From the NCBI RefSeq assembly GCF_014636275.1, contig NZ_BMEB01000001.1, forward strand, positions 1,097,160-1,161,159: DNA of 64,000 bases, given 5' to 3'. Source of the DNA: Cellulomonas carbonis. Its GTDB lineage: Bacteria; Actinomycetota; Actinomycetes; Actinomycetales; Cellulomonadaceae. Below the pieces are notes generated by a model, which was given only the letters and a program-made list of their open reading frames with translations, was not told where the DNA came from and searched no databases. The translations under genes and the position numbers were made by a program. This document shows positions 52,762-61,165 of this stretch, in pieces. Within the stretch, counting starts at the first letter, position 1; each line of letters starts with the position of its first letter.

Positions 52762-54117
52762 CTAGTGCGCCGCGCCCGCCGGGACCGCGCCGTCGCCCTG
52801 CAGCAGCGACTCGGGCTCGAGACGCTCGCGCGCGCCGCGCCGGTAGGCGGGCGTGCCGAGCGCGAGCGCGAGCTGCGCCACGACCATGCTGCCGAGCATC
52901 ACGGCCGTCATCGCGACGGCGTCCCCGCCGAGCACCCCGACGAGCGGGCTGACCGCCCCCGCGAGGCCCGCCTGGAGGAAGCCGATGACCGCGGCCGCCG
53001 TGCCCGCACGCTCGCCGTGGCGGCTGAGCGCGAGCGCCGAGGCGTTCGCCATGACGAAGCCGAGGGCGGCCGTCGTGAGCCAGATCGAGCCGACGAGCCC
53101 TGCGACGCCGCCGAAGCGCGTGGCCGCGACGACGACGACGAGCACCGCGAACGCCGCCGAGACCGGCAGACCCACGCGCAGCAGCGCGAGCGGACCCGTG
53201 CGGCGCACCAGCGCGGCGTTGACCTGCGAGCCCGTCACGAGCGACGTCCCGCCGAACGCGAACGCGAGCGCGAACTGCTGCGCGGTCAGCCCGTACTCGG
53301 TCTGGAAGACGAACGACGACCCGGCGACGTAGCTCATGATCAGCGCCATGCCCATGCCGGGGATGACCGCGAGGGCGACGAACCGCCCGTCCCTGAGCAG
53401 CTCGGGGTACCCGCGCACCGACGCCGCGAACCCGTGCGCGCTGCGACGCTCGACGGGCAGCGTCTCGGGGAGGAACCGCGCCGTGACCAGCAGGACGACG
53501 CCCGCGAACAGCGCGAGCGTCACGAACACCGCACGCCAGCCCCACGCGGCGGCGATGACGCTGCCCGCGGTCGGGGCCAGGAGCGGCGCGACGGCGATGA
53601 CGAGCATGAGGCGCGAGATGATCCGCGCGGCCTCCGAGCCGGTGTAGCGGTCACGGATCGACGCCATCGCGACGACCGTCGCCCCCGCGCTGACCAGGCC
53701 CTGGAGCACCCGGAGCGTCGCGAGCGCGCCGATCGTGGGCGCCACGACGCACAGCAGCGAGATGACGACGTGCAGGCTCACGCCGATGAGCACCGGGAGG
53801 CGCCGGCCGACGCGGTCGGAGAACGGTCCGACCAGCAGCTGGCCGATCGCGCCGCCGATGAGCATGCCGGTGATCGTGAACTGCGCGGCGGCCTCGGTCG
53901 TCATGAGGTCCTCGGCCACCTGCGGCAGCGACGGGAGGTACATGTCCGTCGTCACGGCGGGCAGGAGGGTCAGCATGCCGACGAGGAGCACGAACCAGGC
54001 GGTGCGCTCCCGCGCGGGCGGGGCGGCTGCGCGCGTCGGGCGGATGCCGCCGTCGCGCGGGCCGGGCGTGCCCTCGGCGGACGTCGCCACGGGGCGCTGG
54101 GAGGTGGGTGCGGTCAC
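52762..54117 (-). CDS. MFS multidrug exporter, Bcr/CflA (DHA1) type
   Basis: 451 aa from a GTG at 54117, 6 nt after GAGAAT (54124-54129, a weak -10). Twelve membrane helices; motif A GPFSDRVGRRLPVLIG follows helix 2, and DMYLPSLPQVAEDL at the end of helix 1 is the Bcr/CflA hallmark. It should be a drug:proton antiporter. A perfect 12-bp palindrome lies between the predicted -10 and -35, so a local repressor probably controls it. Confidence 0.9.
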   Translation of the reverse strand: MTAPTSQRPVATSAEGTPGPRDGGIRPTRAAAPPARERTAWFVLLVGMLTLLPAVTTDMYLPSLPQVAEDLMTTEAAAQFTITGMLIGGAIGQLLVGPFSDRVGRRLPVLIGVSLHVVISLLCVVAPTIGALATLRVLQGLVSAGATVVAMASIRDRYTGSEAARIISRLMLVIAVAPLLAPTAGSVIAAAWGWRAVFVTLALFAGVVLLVTARFLPETLPVERRSAHGFAASVRGYPELLRDGRFVALAVIPGMGMALIMSYVAGSSFVFQTEYGLTAQQFALAFAFGGTSLVTGSQVNAALVRRTGPLALLRVGLPVSAAFAVLVVVVAATRFGGVAGLVGSIWLTTAALGFVMANASALALSRHGERAGTAAAVIGFLQAGLAGAVSPLVGVLGGDAVAMTAVMLGSMVVAQLALALGTPAYRRGARERLEPESLLQGDGAVPAGAAH

Positions 54118-54133
54118 CCGGGGATTCTCGCAT

Positions 54134-54145
54134 CGAATCGATTCG
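54134..54145. promoter_or_regulatory. Palindrome in the MFS exporter promoter
   Basis: CGAATCGATTCG is a perfect 12-bp palindrome centred 23 bp upstream of the exporter start, next to its predicted -10. This matches a TetR/MarR-type operator position; no regulator gene is adjacent. Confidence 0.5.
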
Positions 54146-54209
54146 GGTGGCACGTCCTGGACCACATCGTGGCAGGCGTCACGTCGGACCCTCAGGGCAT
54201 GCTGAGGGC

Positions 54210-54953
54210 ATGTGCGGCCGTTACGCCTCCTTCCGGGACGCCCTCGACCTCGCCGACCACTTCGACGTCGAGCACGACGACGTCGCGGAGGACGCGCGCC
54301 TGCTCCCTCCCTCCTGGAACACCGCCCCGACCGACGCGGTCCGCGTCGTCGTCGAGCGCGAGCACGGCGACGACGGCGTGCGCCGGTCGCTGCGCCTCGC
54401 GCGGTGGGGCCTGGTCCCGAGCTGGGCCAAGGACCCCTCGATCGGGTCCCGCATGATCAACGCCCGCGTCGAGTCGCTCACCGAGAAGCCCGCCTTCCGG
54501 CGTGCGGTCGTCGCACGACGCTGCCTCGTGCCGGCCGAGGGCTGGTACGAGTGGCAGGCGGCGCCCGAGGGCTCGCGCCCGCGAACGCCCAAGCAGCCGT
54601 ACTGGATCCACTCGCCGGACGGCTCGCCCCTCGCGTTCGCGGGCCTCTACGAGTTCTGGCGCAACCCGACGCTGCCCGACGACGACCCGCACCGCTGGCT
54701 CGTGACCATGACGATCGTGACGGGCGGCGCCCCCACCGACGACCCGGCGCTCGCCGCGATCCACGACCGACGGCCCGTGACGCTCGAGCGCGACGCGTGG
54801 GACGCGTGGCTCGACCCGACGCTCAGCGACACCGACGCCGTCGTGGCGCTGCTGCACCGTGACCCGCCGTCGTTCGTCGCGACCCCCGTGTCCACCGAGG
54901 TCAACAAGGTCGGCACCGACGGGCCGCAGCTCGTCGAGCCGGTCGAGGTCTGA
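54210..54953 (+). CDS. SOS response-associated peptidase (SRAP, YedK/HMCES family)
   Basis: 247 aa from ATG 54210. The protein begins MCGRY, so after Met removal the catalytic Cys2 becomes the N-terminus. NTAPTDAVRVV, RWGLVPSWAKDPSIGSRMINARVESL, LVPAEGWYEW and IHDRRPVTL (with the family His) are present. SRAP proteins crosslink to abasic sites in single-stranded DNA and protect the genome. The short inverted repeat CTCAG/CTGAG just before the start may affect initiation. No LexA box was recognised upstream. Confidence 0.94.
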   Translation: MCGRYASFRDALDLADHFDVEHDDVAEDARLLPPSWNTAPTDAVRVVVEREHGDDGVRRSLRLARWGLVPSWAKDPSIGSRMINARVESLTEKPAFRRAVVARRCLVPAEGWYEWQAAPEGSRPRTPKQPYWIHSPDGSPLAFAGLYEFWRNPTLPDDDPHRWLVTMTIVTGGAPTDDPALAAIHDRRPVTLERDAWDAWLDPTLSDTDAVVALLHRDPPSFVATPVSTEVNKVGTDGPQLVEPVEV

Positions 54954-55007
54954 CGACCGCCCTGACCGACGGGCCCGGGTGGGCCGGGTGGGCCGGGACG
55001 GGCCCGT

Positions 55008-56162
55008 TCAGTCGCCGTCGGCCGTCGAGGCGGCCAGGTGCGCGAGCCGCACGGGGCGCATCGGGCCGACCCCGGGCAGGTCCTGCTCGGGCAGCTCGTC
55101 GAGCAGGTAGCCGCCGATCCGACGCAGCACGTCCGCCGTCCCCGGGTCGACGAGCACCGTGCCGGGCTCGGCGGCGTCGGTCAGCCGCGCAGCGACGTTG
55201 ACCGACGGCCCGAAGACGTCCCCGAACCGCGACAGGACGCGTCCCCACGTCCAGGCGACCCGGACGGGGCTCGGGCCCTGCAGGTCGAACGCCTCGGCGA
55301 GACCGAGCGCGACCTCGGCGCCCGTGCGGACGTCGTCGGCGACGAACAGGACCGCGTCGCCGATCGTCTTGACCACGCGTCCGCCCGTGGACGTGACGAC
55401 GTCGCGCACGCGCGTCTCGAAGTGCTGCACGAAGTCGGAGAGCTCGTGGGCCTTGAGCTGTGCCGTCCGGCGCGTGAACGCGACCATGTCGGCGAAGCCC
55501 ACGGCCCGCGCGAGAGGCAGCTCGTCGTCGCGCACCGGGGCGCCGCGCGCACCGCCGAACTCCGACGCGATGCGCGCCGCGATGGACGCGAGCTGACGCC
55601 GCCACGCGTGGACGAGCTGCCGCTCGAGCATCGGCGCGATGTCGGGCAGCCGCGACAGCACCATGAGTCGCGCGCTCGTGTCGTCCAGGTGGTAGCGCTC
55701 CGCCATGTGCTCGGCGAGCGCCTCGACCTGCCAGAGCACGAGGCGGTCGGTCGTGTGCCCGATCGAGCGGACCAGGGACACCGCGGTGCGCTGGGAGACG
55801 CCGTAGGTCTGGGCCGCGCGGTGCAGCGTCTCGACGACCTCCGCGTCGGCCTCGGTGTACGCGACGGCCGCGCTCTCGACCGTCGGCAGCCCGAGGGCGT
55901 GCCAGAACAGGCGGACCTCGTCGAGGTCGCCGTCGACGCGCTCGGCGATGTCCTCGAGCGACAGCGTCCGCGGGCCGCCGAGCAGCTGCGCCTCGAGGCG
56001 GGCGACGGTCGACTCGGGCCCGTGCGGCTCGGCGTGCTGGTCGGCGGGCTGCTCGGTGGTCGGCTGCTCGATGGTCGGCTGCTCGGTGGCGTCGGGCGGC
56101 CGGACCTCGGGCCGAGGGTCGCCGGGCCGCACGTCCTGGCCCGTCCCCTCCGCGTCGCTCAC
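55008..56162 (-). CDS. Class III adenylate cyclase with N-terminal regulatory domain (Rv1264-like)
   Basis: 384 aa from GTG 56162, 5 nt after TAGCCT. An N-terminal stretch with repeats of TEQP is followed by an all-helical domain (about 50-205) like the pH-sensing Ad_Cy_reg domain of Mycobacterium tuberculosis Rv1264 (VSQRTAVSLVRSIGHTTDRLVLWQ and SRLPDIAPMLERQLVHAWRR). The cyclase domain (210-370) shows AVGFADMVAFTRRT (first metal Asp) and VVKTIGDAVLF (second). It should make cAMP in the cytoplasm, perhaps in response to pH. It lies 14 nt after birA and its -10 sits at the end of birA. Confidence 0.88.
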   Translation of the reverse strand: MSDAEGTGQDVRPGDPRPEVRPPDATEQPTIEQPTTEQPADQHAEPHGPESTVARLEAQLLGGPRTLSLEDIAERVDGDLDEVRLFWHALGLPTVESAAVAYTEADAEVVETLHRAAQTYGVSQRTAVSLVRSIGHTTDRLVLWQVEALAEHMAERYHLDDTSARLMVLSRLPDIAPMLERQLVHAWRRQLASIAARIASEFGGARGAPVRDDELPLARAVGFADMVAFTRRTAQLKAHELSDFVQHFETRVRDVVTSTGGRVVKTIGDAVLFVADDVRTGAEVALGLAEAFDLQGPSPVRVAWTWGRVLSRFGDVFGPSVNVAARLTDAAEPGTVLVDPGTADVLRRIGGYLLDELPEQDLPGVGPMRPVRLAHLAASTADGD

Positions 56163-56176
56163 CCCGCCAGGCTAGT

Positions 56177-57148
56177 TCAGTCCGCGGAGCGCATGTGATG
56201 GACGTCACCGGCGAGCACGCGGTGCAGCGCGCCCACCCCGTCGACCACCTCGAGCGACCCGTCGGGGCCGAGCGAGCGCGCCACGCCCACCACCTCCCGG
56301 CCCGCGGGCAGGTCCACCCGGACCCGCGCGCCGAGCGTCGCGCACGCGGCCGCGCACTCCACGTCGAGGCCGGCGGCGCGCGCGTCGCCGTGCACCGCCC
56401 GCCAGCGCGTCTCGAGCCGCCACAGGTGGTCGAGCACCGCGGTCAGGACCGCCTCCCGGCCCACCCCCGCGCGGGCCCCTGCGAGCCGGAGCGACGACGC
56501 GCTCGGCACGGGCAGCTCGTCGCGCACCTGGTCGACGTTGACGCCGATGCCCACGACCGCGGCCGGGCCGCCCGGCAGCGGGACGACGTCCCCCAGGAGG
56601 CCCGCGACCTTGCGCCGCCTCCCCCAGCCGGGCAGGGCGTCGTCGCCCGGGGCCGCGTCGACGAGGACGTCGTTCGGCCACTTGAGCACCGACCGGACGC
56701 CCGCCGCCTCGTCGAGCGCGCCGACGACGGCGAGGCCGGCGACGAGCGGCAGCCACCCCCACCGGTCCACCGGGACGTCGGGCCCGGGACGCAGCACGAC
56801 GGAGACGGTCACGGCGGTGTGGGCGGGCGTCGTCCACGTGCGCCCACGCCTCCCGCGTCCCGCGGCCTGGTGGTCGGCGACCAGCACCGACCGGTCGGGC
56901 CATGCGACCGGCTCCGACCCGAGCGCCGCCACGAGGTCCGCCGACGTCGACGCGGTCCGCCCGACGACGACGACGCGCCCGGTCGCGCCGCCCGCGCGGA
57001 GCGCCCGCTCGACGGCGACCCGGTCGTAGGGCACGCGCGGGTGGTCGCCACGGTGGTGAGCGCGGTCGTGAGCGTGGGCGTCCGCGCGGTCGTCCGCGCG
57101 GTCGCGGGCGTCGTCGTCGTGGCGCGGGCGGGCGTCGTCGTCGGCCAT
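56177..57148 (-). CDS. birA: Biotin--[acetyl-CoA-carboxylase] ligase
   Basis: 323 aa from ATG 57148, 7 nt after TAGGGT (57156-57161). The catalytic core shows STSADLVAAL, QAAGRGRRGRTWTTP (biotinyl-AMP loop), LKWPNDVLVD and AGLLGDVV, with a C-terminal SH3-like domain (ATLGARVRVDLPAGREVVGVA). There is no N-terminal helix-turn-helix, so it is a class I ligase without a repressor role. The first 38 residues are an unusual Asp/Arg/His-rich stretch (DDDARDRADDRADAHAHDR). Divergent from pccB, whose holo-complex it serves. Confidence 0.9.
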   Translation of the reverse strand: MADDDARPRHDDDARDRADDRADAHAHDRAHHRGDHPRVPYDRVAVERALRAGGATGRVVVVGRTASTSADLVAALGSEPVAWPDRSVLVADHQAAGRGRRGRTWTTPAHTAVTVSVVLRPGPDVPVDRWGWLPLVAGLAVVGALDEAAGVRSVLKWPNDVLVDAAPGDDALPGWGRRRKVAGLLGDVVPLPGGPAAVVGIGVNVDQVRDELPVPSASSLRLAGARAGVGREAVLTAVLDHLWRLETRWRAVHGDARAAGLDVECAAACATLGARVRVDLPAGREVVGVARSLGPDGSLEVVDGVGALHRVLAGDVHHMRSAD

Positions 57149-57261
57149 GGGGCGGACCCTAGCGACACGCGTCCTTTGTCGGGTCCCGCACACGAGGACC
57201 GGGCGACACGGTGGATCCCGTCACCGCGGGATGTGGGGACCCGACAACTACCCTCGTCCGC

Positions 57262-58857
57262 GTGACCGACACGACCGAAGCCACCGGGACCGCCGCGAAG
57301 CTCAGCGACCTCGCCGACCGCACGGCACGCGCCGTCGACGAGCAGGAGGTCGCGGCCGCCGCGCGTCAGCACCCCCGCGGCAAGAAGACCGCACGCGAGC
57401 GCATCGCCGCGCTCCTCGACGAGGGCAGCTTCGTCGAGCTCGACGCGTTCGCGACGCACCGGTCGACCCGCTTCGGCCTCGAGCGGCGTCAGGTGCCCGG
57501 CGACGGCGTCATCACGGGCTACGGGACCGTCGACGGTCGCCAGGTGTGCGTGTACAGCCAGGACTTCACGGTGTTCGGCGGGTCGCTCGGCGAGGTGCAC
57601 GGCCAGAAGATCACGAAGGTCATGGACCTCGCGCTCCGCACGGGCGTGCCGCTCATCGGGATCCTCGACGGCGGCGGGGCGCGCATCCAGGAGGGCGTCG
57701 CGGCGCTGACGCAGTTCGCCGAGATCTTCCGCCGCAACGTCGCGGCGTCGGGCGTCATCCCGCAGATCTCGCTCATCCTGGGCCCGAGCGCGGGCGGCGC
57801 GGTCTACTCCCCGGCGCTCACCGACTTCGTCGTCATGGCGGACGGCACGTCGAACATGTTCATCACGGGGCCCGACGTCATCCGCGCCGTCACCGGTGAG
57901 GACGTCGGCTTCGAGGAGCTGGGCGGTGGCCACACGCACAACGCGCGCTCGGGCGTCGCGCACTACCTCGGCAGCGACGAGGACGACGCGATCGACTGGG
58001 TCAAGGCCCTCGTCGGCTACCTGCCGTCGAACAACCTCAGCGACCCGCCCGTGTGGGAGGACGACGCCCACGCCGACCTCGACCCGACCGAGGCGGACCT
58101 CGAGCTCGACACCCTCGTGCCGGACTCCGACTCGCAGCCGTACGACATGCGCACCGTGGTCGAGCACGTCCTCGACCACGGCGAGCTGCTCGAGGTGCAG
58201 CCGCTGTACGCGCAGAACGTGCTCGTCGGCTTCGGCCACGTGGAGGGCCGACCCGTCGGCGTCGTCGCGAACCAGCCGCTCCAGATGGCCGGCACGCTCG
58301 ACATCAACGCGGCCGAGAAGGCGGCCCGCTTCGTGCGCACGTGCGACGCGTTCAACATCCCCGTGCTGACGTTCGTCGACGTGCCGGGGTTCCTGCCGGG
58401 GACCGACCAGGAGTGGAACGGGATCATCCGGCGCGGTGCGAAGCTCATCTACGCGTACGCCGAGGCCACCGTGCCCCTGGTCACGGTCATCACGCGCAAG
58501 GCCTACGGCGGCGCGTACATCGTCATGGGCTCCAAGCAGCTCGGGGCCGACGTGAACCTCGCGTGGCCCACGGCCCAGATCGCCGTGATGGGCGCGGGCG
58601 GGGCGGTGAACATCCTGCACCGCGGTGCGATCAAGAAGGTGGCCGAGGACGGCGGCGACACCGAGGCCGAGCGCGCGCGCCTGACCCGCGAGTACGAGGA
58701 GGCCCTCGTGAACCCCTACGACGCCGCGCAGCGTGGGTACGTCGACGCCGTCATCCCGCCGTCGCAGACGCGCGCCCAGGTGGTCCGGGCGCTCCGCGCG
58801 CTGCGTACCAAGCGCGCGAGCCTGCCGGCCAAGAAGCACGGGAACATCCCGCTGTGA
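57262..58857 (+). CDS. pccB: Acyl-CoA carboxylase carboxyltransferase (beta) subunit
   Basis: 531 aa from GTG 57262, 7 nt after TACCCT (57249-57254). Carboxyltransferase features are [92 protein letters not shown] and [13 protein letters not shown]. It transfers CO2 from carboxybiotin to acetyl- or propionyl-CoA. Coupled to the epsilon subunit gene by GTGA and divergent from birA. The alpha (biotin carboxylase/BCCP) subunit is not in the window. Confidence 0.95.
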   Translation: MTDTTEATGTAAKLSDLADRTARAVDEQEVAAAARQHPRGKKTARERIAALLDEGSFVELDAFATHRSTRFGLERRQVPGDGVITGYGTVDGRQVCVYSQDFTVFGGSLGEVHGQKITKVMDLALRTGVPLIGILDGGGARIQEGVAALTQFAEIFRRNVAASGVIPQISLILGPSAGGAVYSPALTDFVVMADGTSNMFITGPDVIRAVTGEDVGFEELGGGHTHNARSGVAHYLGSDEDDAIDWVKALVGYLPSNNLSDPPVWEDDAHADLDPTEADLELDTLVPDSDSQPYDMRTVVEHVLDHGELLEVQPLYAQNVLVGFGHVEGRPVGVVANQPLQMAGTLDINAAEKAARFVRTCDAFNIPVLTFVDVPGFLPGTDQEWNGIIRRGAKLIYAYAEATVPLVTVITRKAYGGAYIVMGSKQLGADVNLAWPTAQIAVMGAGGAVNILHRGAIKKVAEDGGDTEAERARLTREYEEALVNPYDAAQRGYVDAVIPPSQTRAQVVRALRALRTKRASLPAKKHGNIPL

Positions 58858-59090
58858 CGCCGCCGCCCGACGTGCGCGTCGTCCGCGGCGACCCGGACGA
58901 CGTCGAGCTCGCCGCGCTCGTCGCGGGGCTCGCGGCCGGCGCCGCGACGGACCACCACGCGTCGACGGACGAGCACGCCGCGGAGCCCGGGCCGGCGCGA
59001 CGCTCGCGCCACCGGTGGCGCGAGGCCGCCCAGGGGCTCGCCGACCCGCTGCGCCCGGGTCCTGACGCGTGGCGGTGGAGCGGCCGCTGA
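58854..59090 (+). CDS. accE: Acyl-CoA carboxylase epsilon subunit
   Basis: 78 aa from GTG 58854, overlapping the pccB stop by GTGA. The N-terminus [22 protein letters not shown] is the epsilon-subunit hallmark (short beta strand, then ELAAL helix); the middle is a variable disordered linker and the end [25 protein letters not shown] is conserved in AccE/PccE. These proteins stabilise the alpha-beta complex in Actinobacteria. Confidence 0.9.
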   Translation: MTPPPDVRVVRGDPDDVELAALVAGLAAGAATDHHASTDEHAAEPGPARRSRHRWREAAQGLADPLRPGPDAWRWSGR

Positions 59091-59159
59091 CGGAGACACG
59101 GGCGGCCACCGGACCGCCGCCGCGGCCCGTGGCCGGGGCCCGGACGTAGGGTGCCGCCC

Positions 59160-60872
59160 ATGACCACTGACGCTCTGCCGTCCCGCACGCCCTCGGCGAT
59201 CGACGCGATCGCCGACGCCTACGTCCAGACGATCGCGCGCCTCGACCCCCTCTCGGCGACCGCAATGGGCCTGTCCGGGTACGACCACCTCATGACCGAC
59301 TTCTCCCCCGCGGGCCACGAGGCGTCCGCCGAGGCGGCGCGCGCCGTCCTCGCGGAGCTCGACGCCGCGACGCCCCAGGACGACGTCGACCGCGTGACGC
59401 TCGCCGCGATGCGCGAGCGCATCGGGCTCGAGCTGGAGCTGCACGAGGCCGACGAGCTCCTCGGGCAGCTCAACAACATCGCGTCGCCCGTCCAGGCGCT
59501 GCGCGACGTCTTCGACCTCATGCCGACGGCGACGCCCGAGCACTGGGAGAACATCACCGCGCGGCTCGACGCCCTGCCCGGCGCGGCCGACGGCGTCGTC
59601 GAGTCGCTGCGGCTCGCCGCGTCGCGCGGACGCGTCGCACCCGTGCGCCAGGTGCGGGAGTGCCTGACCCAGGCCGAGGAGCTGGCCGACCCCGAGCGGT
59701 CCTTCTTCACGACGTTCGCCGCCGGCCCGGCCGTCGAGGCGGCGCTCGCGGACGCGCCCGACGCCGACGCGCGCCGAGCGGCCATCGAGCACGGTGCCCG
59801 TGCGGCGCGGTCCGCGTACGCGACGCTCGCGGCGTTCCTGCGCGACGAGCTCATGCCCGCCGCGCCCGAGGAGGACGCCGCCGGCCGCGAGCGCTACCGG
59901 CTGTGGTCGCGGTACTTCCTCGGCGCCGAGGTCGACCTCGAGGAGACGTACGCGTGGGGCCTGGAGGAGCTCGAGCGGATCGTCGCCGAGCAGGAGGCGG
60001 TCGCTGCGCGCATCGCCGGTGACGGCGCGACCGTCGAGGACGCCGTCGCGCGCCTCGACGAGGACCCGTCGCGCGTGCTCGAGGGCACCGACGCGCTCCA
60101 GCGGTGGATGCAGGAGACCTCCGACGCGGCGGTCCGGGCGCTGCGCAAGACGCACTTCGAGATCGCCGAGCCGCTGCTCGCGCTCGAGTGCCGCATCGCG
60201 CCGACGCAGAACGGCGGCATCTACTACACGGGCCCGTCGGACGACTTCAGCCGCCCCGGCCGCATGTGGTGGTCGGTCCCGCCCGGTGTCACGACGTTCA
60301 CGACCTGGCGCGAGAAGACGACCGTCTACCACGAGGGCGTCCCGGGCCACCACCTCCAGATCGCGCAGGCCGTCTACCAGCGCGTCACCCTGAACACCTG
60401 GCGTCGCCTCGCGTGCTGGGTCTCGGGCCACGGCGAGGGCTGGGCGCTGTACGCCGAGCGGCTCATGGCCGACCTCGGTTTCATGGAGGACCCGGGTGAC
60501 CGGCTCGGCATGCTCGACGGGCAGCGCATGCGCGCCGCACGCGTCGTGCTCGACATCGGCGTGCACCTCGGGCTGCCGTGCCCCGAGCGGTGGGGCGGCG
60601 GGACGTGGGACGCCGACAAGGCGTGGGAGTTCCTGCGCGCGAACGTGAACATGCCGGAGGGGTTCCTGCGGTTCGAGCTCAACCGGTACCTGGGCTGGCC
60701 GGGCCAGGCGCCCGCCTACAAGATCGGGCAGCGGCTGTGGGAGGCCGCCCGCGACGAGGCCGCGGCCGCGGCCGGGCGTCGCGGCGAGACCTTCGAGCTC
60801 AAGGACTTCCACCACCGCGCGCTCTCGCTCGGCTCCGTCGGGCTCGACGTCCTGCGGGTCGCGCTGAGCTGA
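59160..60872 (+). CDS. DUF885 family putative metal-dependent hydrolase (second copy)
   Basis: 570 aa from ATG 59160, 7 nt after TAGGGT (59147-59152), so probably leaderless. It has the same motifs as the copy at 25806-27476, YHEGVPGHHLQIAQ and GEGWALYAERLMADLG, plus PGDRLGMLDGQRMRAARVVLDIGVHLGL. Sequence similarity along most of the length shows paralogy, but the two are far from identical, so the duplication is old. No signal peptide. Function unknown. Confidence 0.88.
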   Translation: MTTDALPSRTPSAIDAIADAYVQTIARLDPLSATAMGLSGYDHLMTDFSPAGHEASAEAARAVLAELDAATPQDDVDRVTLAAMRERIGLELELHEADELLGQLNNIASPVQALRDVFDLMPTATPEHWENITARLDALPGAADGVVESLRLAASRGRVAPVRQVRECLTQAEELADPERSFFTTFAAGPAVEAALADAPDADARRAAIEHGARAARSAYATLAAFLRDELMPAAPEEDAAGRERYRLWSRYFLGAEVDLEETYAWGLEELERIVAEQEAVAARIAGDGATVEDAVARLDEDPSRVLEGTDALQRWMQETSDAAVRALRKTHFEIAEPLLALECRIAPTQNGGIYYTGPSDDFSRPGRMWWSVPPGVTTFTTWREKTTVYHEGVPGHHLQIAQAVYQRVTLNTWRRLACWVSGHGEGWALYAERLMADLGFMEDPGDRLGMLDGQRMRAARVVLDIGVHLGLPCPERWGGGTWDADKAWEFLRANVNMPEGFLRFELNRYLGWPGQAPAYKIGQRLWEAARDEAAAAAGRRGETFELKDFHHRALSLGSVGLDVLRVALS

Positions 60873-60891
60873 CCGCTGGCAGCTGCCGACC

Positions 60892-60926
60892 GCGACGGCC
60901 CGGTCCCCTCGGGGCCGGGCCGTCGC
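60892..60926 (+). terminator. DUF885 terminator hairpin
   Basis: GCGACGGCCCGG and its complement at 60915-60926 form a perfect 12-bp stem; CCCC/GGGG extends it inside. It starts 19 nt beyond the DUF885 stop. The rest of the gap to 61165 shows no further gene. Confidence 0.88.
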
Positions 60927-61165
60927 CGTGCCACGGCACGTCGATGTGAGCCATGCCACGGAACTTCTCACCGGCTTGCGGAACACCGCACCGCTCCGCC
61001 AGGTTGTGCCTCGCGATGGACAACCCCTGGAACCTCTGCGAGCGCCTGCACGTCGACCTCCGACGTCAGGCCAGCTCGGCGTGTCGGGCGCGCTGAACGA
61101 CCTCGACCGCGCCGCCGTCGGCGGCGCCGCCCGCACCTGACACCCCCTCCACGGAAGGTCCTCCC

